Positions 26,300 to 45,000 of a stretch of DNA of 45,000 nucleotides are shown here, piece by piece; positions within the stretch are counted from its first letter, which is position 1, and each line of letters starts with the position of its first letter. The DNA comes from Sphaeroforma sirkka. Taxonomy: Eukaryota > Opisthokonta > Ichthyosporea > Ichthyophonida. A program made the position numbers and the translations under genes. The stretch is taken from positions 87,501-132,500 of the forward strand of contig LUCW03002621.1 of NCBI GenBank assembly GCA_001586965.3, written 5' to 3'. The notes beneath the pieces are model-generated. The model was given only the letters and a program-made list of their open reading frames with translations. It was not told the origin of the DNA and did no database searches.

Positions 26300-28140
26300 A
26301 CACTCTAACAGGAAAGGTTTCTGTATCTTGTGTGTATCTTTACTGTGTTCAGTGTTTGTGTAATTTTTAGTATTGAATTTGTGGAAAGTCTACTGTATTG
26401 AGTATGTGATTTATTTTTTACTGTGTACTGTTTTCAGTATCGAGCGTGTGGAAAATTTTCTGTATTGGGTGTGTGGAATACTTTCTGTATTACGTCTGTG
26501 CAAACTGTACTGTATTTGTGTATGGGGAAAATTTCCTGTATCGAGAACGTTTCCAGTATTGTTGTGTGGAAATTCTACTGTATTGACTATGTGAAAGGTT
26601 TTTTTATATCGTGTGTACGGTTTTCAGTATCGAGGGTGTTAAAAACTTTCTGTATTGAGTGCGTGGAATGTCTCCTGTACTATGTGTGGAGATTGTACTG
26701 TAATGGGTATGTGGAAAGTTTTCTGTACTAAGAAAGTATTCAGTATTGATTGTGTGGAAAGTCTACTGTATCGAGTATGTGAGAAGTATTATATAGTGTG
26801 CGTACGGTCTTCGATATGGAGTGTGTGGGAACTTGTTTGTATTGGGTATGTTGACTGGTTTCTGTAATACGTCTGTGCAAAGTGTACTGTATTGGGTGTG
26901 TGGAAAACTTCCTCTATCGCGGTTTTAGTTATATTGTGTGGAAAGTCTTCTGTATCGGGTATTTGTATGGTTTTTTATACTTTGTGTACGGTTTGCAGCA
27001 TCAAATGTGTGGGAACTTTCTGTATTGGGTGTGTGGAAATTTTCCTGTAGCAAGCGTATGCAAATTGTGCTGTATTGGGTATGTTGAAAGTTTTCTGTAT
27101 TGAGAAACTTTAAGTAATCATGTGGAAAGCCCATTGAATCAGAGTATATCTTGATAGTTCTATGCATTGAGTGTGCGCAAAGTTTCTTGTGTTGAGTATG
27201 TGCAATTTCTACTCTAGTATGTGAAAAGGTTTTTGTATAGTGTGTGAAAAGTTTCTATATTGCGTGTGTGTAAATTATACCGTAGAGTGTGTGGAAAGTT
27301 TTTGCACTGTGTGTGTCCTATTTATTGTATCAAATGTGATAAAAAAGTTTTAAATAGTCTTTTGAATTCAGTGTAGAATGTCTACAGTATTGAGTGTAGG
27401 TAAGGTTTTGCTGTATTGAGTACATGAGAAGTTCTCTGAATTCAGTGCGTGTAAATTCTACTGTATTTAGTGTTTAGTTTTCCGTATTGAGCGTGTGCAC
27501 AGTTTTCTGTCTTGGATGTGTAATTCTACTGTATTGAGTATGTAGAAAGTTTCATGTATTAAGTGTGTGGAAAGTATTTGTTTTGAAAGAGTTGAAAGTT
27601 CTACTGTACTGAGTATGTGAATAGTTTTTGCATTGAATGGATGAAACGTTTCTTGTATTGAGCGAGAGAAACTTCTACTGTATTGCGTTTATGGAAAGTA
27701 TTCTGTATCGAGTGTCTGAGTAGTATTTTGTATTGAATATGCGCAAATTACAACGTATTGAGTAAGTGAAAAAATTTCTATTTTGAGTGTGTGGGAACTT
27801 TCTGTATGAAGTGAGTGGATAGGGATAGTATTGAGAGAATGTATAAATTCTACTTTATTGAGTATGCGAAAATCCTTCTGTATTGTCGAGTTTGTGTATT
27901 GATTTCTATTATGAGTGTGCATAATTTTTTTTTGTTAAGTGAGTGGAAAGTCTAGTACATTGTCTGCCGTATTGAGTGTGTAGAAAGGTTTCTGTGTTAT
28001 GTGTGCTGGAAAGTATATTGTGTGTATATGCAAAGTGTTTTGTATTGAGTGTGTCCGAATTCTACTGTATCAAGTATGCGAGTTTACTGTATCGAATTTG
28101 GAAAGTCTACTGTGAAAAGATTTAGTGTATCGAGTGTGTA
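26300..28140. repeat. degenerate satellite of about 27 bp per unit (right arm)
   Basis: Same repeat family as 10,546-11,466: diverged units around CTGTATTGAGTGTGTGGAAAG, about 65 to 70 units. The sequence changes to non-repeat at AAAAACCAGCGCCGCG near 28,140. No gene is supported inside; Cys- and Tyr-rich frames come from the repeat. Confidence 0.88.
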
Positions 28141-29240
<1,100 letters not shown>

Positions 29241-29243
<3 letters not shown>

Positions 29244-29741
29244 ATTGGACAGTGGTTGTACGGTATGTACATATCAGTCATATCGGATGTTAATAGTTTG
29301 GACAATGATTATCCGACAGGGAGGTGACTAGACCAACCGGCATTATCGAGAAATGAAGGCTTTCACACAAACAACTCATTGGTACTAGGATAAAATAAAT
29401 ACAATGCTTGAGTTATTATTGGAACCTTCACACTGGAAGCGAATTTGCGCAATTTTAAAACTCTTTGACTGTCTTTTTCTGAGAACACTCGCTACTTATG
29501 CTATCTTTGTTCTGATACTCACTTGCTTGGTGATGTACTGCTAGTGTCTCAGGTAAAATAACACAAGGTGCGCCAGAATTCACGATTTGATTCGGTGAGA
29601 TAATTTTTTTAATTAAATTACATCTAATAAGCGAAATCTATACAATCCAAGTTGCTCCCGCAACCTACGTCACATAACAGGCACATCCTGCATTGACACT
29701 TTTTTGACACTTCCAAGTCTTGCTCAGAATAGCATGGCCCC
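29241..29741. other. 3' flank of the ABCA gene, no other gene seen
   Basis: AT-rich unique sequence between the TA block and the ABCA stop codon (minus strand). It should contain the 3' UTR and poly(A) site of that gene. I see only weak variants such as AATTAAA on the minus strand. Confidence 0.4.
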
Positions 29742-44523
<14,782 letters not shown>

Positions 44524-45000
44524 CTATTTTCAAAATCATCGCCTCCTGCTTGTCATGAGATGTGATATACGCGTATATGCACATTAGCTGCGACACATAC
44601 ATAAGTTTGTTTATGCATTCACGCGATCCTACATGATATGCCATAACATAGTATGGCGTGAGTGAAGTTCTTCAGATGTACTATGCGTACTATTTGAGAG
44701 CTTTATATATATGTACCCACACATACATACATATACATGATACTTACACATATACACACATACATAGTACGTACTATTGCGGTCTGTGAATGGGGTGTTG
44801 CGAGAGTGTGTTTCATTGGGAGTTTGGTGCGTGCTTGCGCACTAGTGGACCTCTGAGCCTAAATCGGCAAAACGTCCAAAACCTAAACCCTAAAACAATA
44901 CAACCGCACTTGTCCGTGGAATACCCAATCGGAGCGAAAGCGCGCAATCACACCTACGCATTACGTTACCACTTTAACCCAACCCAATGCAGGATTTAAG
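44524..45000. other. right edge: intron or 5' region of ABCA, no exon resolved
   Basis: The exon at 44433-44523 begins with an acceptor and is open in frame upstream of its Met, so earlier exons must exist, but none in this stretch joins in the right phase. A CCTAAACCCTAAAA telomere-like tract is at about 44,881-44,895. The rest is unique sequence. Confidence 0.45.

Noticed and set aside
26373..27103. Cys-rich reading frames repeating a Val-Glu-Ser-Phe-Leu-Tyr pattern
   Set aside because: They follow the 27-bp satellite period (nine codons) and shift frame with each indel; no start, signal peptide or conservation pattern.
44786..44830. Possible first ABCA exon (Met-Lys-His-Thr-Leu, donor GTACGT)
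   Set aside because: The phase does not fit the next exon at 44433-44523 and there is no membrane or leader feature.

Overview
This is nuclear DNA from an intron-rich eukaryote. Conserved proteins are split into short exons (58 to about 770 bp) with GT-AG and one GC-AG introns, and the introns are packed with (TA)n and (TG)n microsatellites and minisatellites. The protein set (an Artemis-type nuclease beginning MSxFEG, prefoldin subunit 5, an ABCA-family transporter) fits a unicellular relative of animals or another repeat-rich protist. An ichthyosporean such as Sphaeroforma is my guess, not something the sequence proves.

Left part (1-10,350): the edge of an unidentified minus-strand gene (1-148); a seven-exon Artemis/SNM1 nuclease gene on the minus strand (947-5934); and, head to head with it across a 676-bp gap, a complete five-exon prefoldin subunit 5 gene on the plus strand (6611-10346).

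Middle (10,546-28,140): a degenerate satellite of about 27 bp per unit is split by a nest of decayed retroelements. A Ty1/copia element has an LTR at 11,467, gag-PR-IN-RT to 14,871, RT-RNase H from about 21,850, and a related LTR at 25,859. Its reverse transcriptase is interrupted by a Ty3-like LTR element (14,872 to about 21,852) with an unusual Dam-like methylase segment between RNase H and integrase. Between the two LTR copies of that element lies a piece of a LINE reverse transcriptase whose halves are in swapped order. Read with the LTR target duplication, this is the footprint of a rearrangement. A 24.1-25.2 kb coding-like stretch is unidentified.

Right part (29,742-44,523): at least 19 exons on the minus strand encode one TMD-NBD half of an ABCA lipid-type transporter (about 871 residues). 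The 5' end is not resolved and probably lies past the right edge. Its introns hold many locally expanded tandem repeats, including one that copied the end of an exon with its splice donor, and three telomere-like tracts. No tRNA, rRNA, CRISPR or bacterial-type operon was seen. The three host genes have unrelated jobs (DNA end processing, chaperone delivery, membrane lipid transport). Many element frameshifts fall in homopolymers, so some may be sequencing errors rather than decay.
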